Shown here one piece after another: positions 62,309 to 64,000 of a DNA stretch of 64,000 nucleotides. Within the stretch, counting starts at the first letter, position 1. Each line of letters opens with the position of its first letter. A model generated the notes under the pieces. It had not been told where the DNA came from and made no database searches. It saw only the letters and a list, made by a program, of their open reading frames with translations. The DNA is taken from positions 185,149 through 249,148 of the forward strand of contig CAJUTV010000001.1 in assembly GCA_910589305.1 (NCBI GenBank). The letters run 5' to 3'. The position numbers and the translations under genes are program-made. Source of the DNA: an uncultured Lachnospira sp. GTDB taxonomy: Bacteria; Bacillota; Clostridia; Lachnospirales; Lachnospiraceae.

Positions 62309-63328
62309 ATGAAAAAACCGATTAAAATTACGATTATAATTGTATTGATTTTAGCTGCTGTCGGTAGCGGAGTCTATTATTATTTCAGTTCTAAAATCCA
62401 ATTAAATAATGATTATGCTGTAGGTAACACTGCTGGCAATCTCAATAACGGCGGTAAGTTTTGTGAATATGATGGAAAAATTTATTTTTCAAACCCTTAT
62501 GACAGCGGTCATTTATATGTGATGAATTCCGATTGTACCAAAGCGCAGGCTCTAAATGCAGACACGGTTTCATCACTTAATGTATGCGGCAATTATATTT
62601 ACTATGTACGCAATAATTTTTCAAGAACGACCATTGCAACAGGAACACGCGCACAGTTATTTGGCGTGTACCGAACCAATCTAAGCGGTGAAGAAGCACA
62701 GATGCTGTATCAGACAAAATCAGGTATTGCCTCATTACATGGCAACTACCTATACTATCAGCATTACACAGACGAAGAGGGAATGACTTTTTACAAGATA
62801 AAAATTGATGGAAAGGAAGAGACGAAACTTTCAGATAAAGTATACAATCCTGCCAGTATATTAAACGGAAAAATGTATTTTACAGATACATACAATAACA
62901 ATCGAATCAGCACGATGGATTTAAATACCAATTCTATCTCTGCATTTTATACTGCTGGCTCATATCTAGTTGATGCTGCTGCCGATTATATATACTATAT
63001 TGATTTGGATAAAAACTATGCACTTGTAAGACTGAACACCTCAACAAAAACACTTGAACAATTATTCTCCGCTTCCGATGCAAAAGTTATTAATTATAAC
63101 CGATATGGTTCTAAAATCTTTTTCCAATTAGAAGGCGGTGAACAGCCTGGATTATATCGCATTAATACGGACGGAACGCAGCTTGAATTTATAGCCGCAG
63201 GAAATATAGCTAGTATTCACTGTACTTCACAATATACCTTTTTCCAGTATTATGAAGATAAGATATCATTGTACAGAGTACCTACCACAGGAGTAATTAC
63301 TACGGTTGATGAGATACAGATTAAATAA
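62309..63328 (+). CDS. Membrane-anchored DUF5050 beta-propeller-like protein
   Basis: A 339-residue protein with an N-terminal anchor (about 5-27; ITIIIVLILAAVGSGVYYYF) and an extracytoplasmic domain made of repeated short blades (KIYFSNPYDSGHLYVMN, NYIYYVRNNF, YLYYQHYTDEEGMTFYKI, KIFFQLEGGEQPGLYRINTDG). This is the DUF5050 pattern, related to six-bladed propellers. Probable role in ligand or protein binding at the cell surface; nothing more specific is visible. It is monocistronic, with a long terminator hairpin after it. Confidence 0.85.
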   Translation: MKKPIKITIIIVLILAAVGSGVYYYFSSKIQLNNDYAVGNTAGNLNNGGKFCEYDGKIYFSNPYDSGHLYVMNSDCTKAQALNADTVSSLNVCGNYIYYVRNNFSRTTIATGTRAQLFGVYRTNLSGEEAQMLYQTKSGIASLHGNYLYYQHYTDEEGMTFYKIKIDGKEETKLSDKVYNPASILNGKMYFTDTYNNNRISTMDLNTNSISAFYTAGSYLVDAAADYIYYIDLDKNYALVRLNTSTKTLEQLFSASDAKVINYNRYGSKIFFQLEGGEQPGLYRINTDGTQLEFIAAGNIASIHCTSQYTFFQYYEDKISLYRVPTTGVITTVDEIQIK

Positions 63329-63351
63329 TTGCTTATGCTTTTATCAACAAC

Positions 63352-63453
63352 AAAAGGATTGTCACATTCAGAGAATCATATACAAAGTATTGTAAATATA
63401 ATGAATTATTAACAATATCTTGTATATTCAGTCTTTCATGTGACAACCCTTTT
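63352..63453 (+). terminator. Long hairpin after the DUF5050 gene
   Basis: AAAAGGATTGTCACAT (63352-63367) with ATGTGACAACCCTTTT (63438-63453), one mismatch, 70-base loop, flanked by T-rich DNA. Same general design as the CTGTYGCAAAAT hairpins. Confidence 0.6.
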
Positions 63454-63470
63454 ATTTTCACGAGCAATGA

Positions 63471-63512
63471 GCCAAGTGCCACGCTTGCGCAAGTATTTGA
63501 CTTTTTCTTCTC
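63471..63512. repeat. Second copy of the AAGTGCCA element
   Basis: AGCCAAGTGC pairs with GTATTTGACT (9 of 10, with wobbles), with CTTGCGCAAG in the loop and a T run after. It shares its core with 1083-1131 and may terminate the convergent Uma2 or DUF5050 transcript. Confidence 0.45.
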
Positions 63513-63523
63513 TTTATTCTATC

Positions 63524-64000
63524 TTATTCTAATTTTATTTCATGAAAATTTATTTCAAAGTTTTCATATATGCTCACTTTTACTTTATCATCAAACGTAT
63601 AATAAGTCATTTCATCACTTTCAAAATTATAGACCATAATTTGTTTTTTTTCATAATCCACAATCCAATATTCCCGAACACCTGCTGTACGATATTTCAA
63701 TAATTTCTTATAAAAATCCATAGAACGACTGCTTGGAGAAACAATCTCAATAATCCAATCAGGCGCGCCGTTACAGCCCTTATCATTTAATTTATTGTTA
63801 TCGCAAATTACAGAAATATCAGGTTCTACATACGTTTTGTCATCTGCATTTAAAAATACAGCGAATGGAGCTGGAAACACCTCACAATCCCCATTATGAG
63901 AACGAATATAATCTTTTATTTGATAAGATAGCTCCATTACAATTCTTTGATGTACCATACTAGGAGCAGCTATCATATAAATTTGCCCATCTATTAATTC
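63524..64000 (-). CDS. Uma2 family endonuclease, N-terminus beyond the window
   Basis: A PD-(D/E)XK nuclease-fold protein of the Uma2/DUF820 family. The open frame continues to the window edge (ELIDGQIY before the first Met at 63976), and family proteins carry that ELIDG motif inside, so the start lies outside. Motifs: VEPDISVICDN (catalytic Asp), WIIEIVSPSSRSMD (Glu with following segment), YRTAGVREYWIVD. Uma2 proteins are multicopy in many bacteria and of unclear role; some relate to transposons. Confidence 0.88.
   Translation of the reverse strand, partial: ELIDGQIYMIAAPSMVHQRIVMELSYQIKDYIRSHNGDCEVFPAPFAVFLNADDKTYVEPDISVICDNNKLNDKGCNGAPDWIIEIVSPSSRSMDFYKKLLKYRTAGVREYWIVDYEKKQIMVYNFESDEMTYYTFDDKVKVSIYENFEINFHEIKLE

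Overview
The window looks like chromosome of a low-GC, anaerobic, spore-forming clostridium, most likely a member of the Lachnospiraceae or a near relative. Pointers are the SCIFF peptide with its radical SAM maturase, a Spo0A-type response regulator, a separate MetH reactivation protein, fused SecDF, GltBD, Rex, consensus sigma-A promoters and strong AAGGAGG-type Shine-Dalgarno sites. Species cannot be named from the sequence alone. Most genes are on the minus strand.

Layout: 1-9.2 kb (minus) holds a PLP-dependent sulfhydrylase start, a CorC-like CBS protein, an orphan MazF, alanine racemase, NAD(P)HX repair enzyme, a coiled-coil protein, Rex, and B12-dependent methionine synthase with its stand-alone reactivation protein. 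9.2-14.1 kb (plus) holds a 19-bp tandem repeat, an ABC-F ATPase, HU, a CYTH protein and a ClC channel. 14.1-23.3 kb is accessory: a TnpV stub, two duplicated XRE regulators, decayed IS3 pieces, a secreted LRR/dockerin protein, and an AlwI-family restriction enzyme with a fused double adenine methyltransferase. 23.3-34.9 kb (minus) holds a lone substrate-binding lipoprotein, RecJ, SecDF, the SCIFF system, an AEC transporter, ThiD, two tRNA-Leu genes, a CheX-REC protein and a degenerate HPr.

35-50 kb holds GltD-GltB, two small unknown proteins, a GHKL kinase / Spo0A-C regulator locus with a previously unmarked 15-codon ORF between them, a RecQ without the winged-helix domain, a small lipoprotein and citrate synthase. 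50-64 kb holds a Zn-dependent PLC-like protein overlapping a DUF1653 protein, an FGE-like protein, half an MreB, a PHP phosphoesterase, a split purine end-pathway (stand-alone AICAR transformylase plus archaeal-type PurO), the PheA P-protein, a chemoreceptor, a zinc-ribbon membrane protein with 14-residue repeats, a DUF5050 protein and a truncated Uma2 nuclease gene.

Together the housekeeping genes cover glutamate/2-oxoglutarate supply (citrate synthase, GltBD), methionine regeneration, IMP synthesis, phenylalanine synthesis, protein export and redox control. The intergenic DNA is unusually rich in repeated structures: long CTGTYGCAAAAT hairpins, IS200/IS605-like hairpin ends without transposase, and short tandem repeats of 9, 19 and 35 bp.

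The best candidates for something undescribed are the 15-residue amphipathic peptide gene between the response regulator and histidine kinase (44776-44823), the half-MreB preceded by 9-bp repeats (52693-53370), and the orphan MazF.
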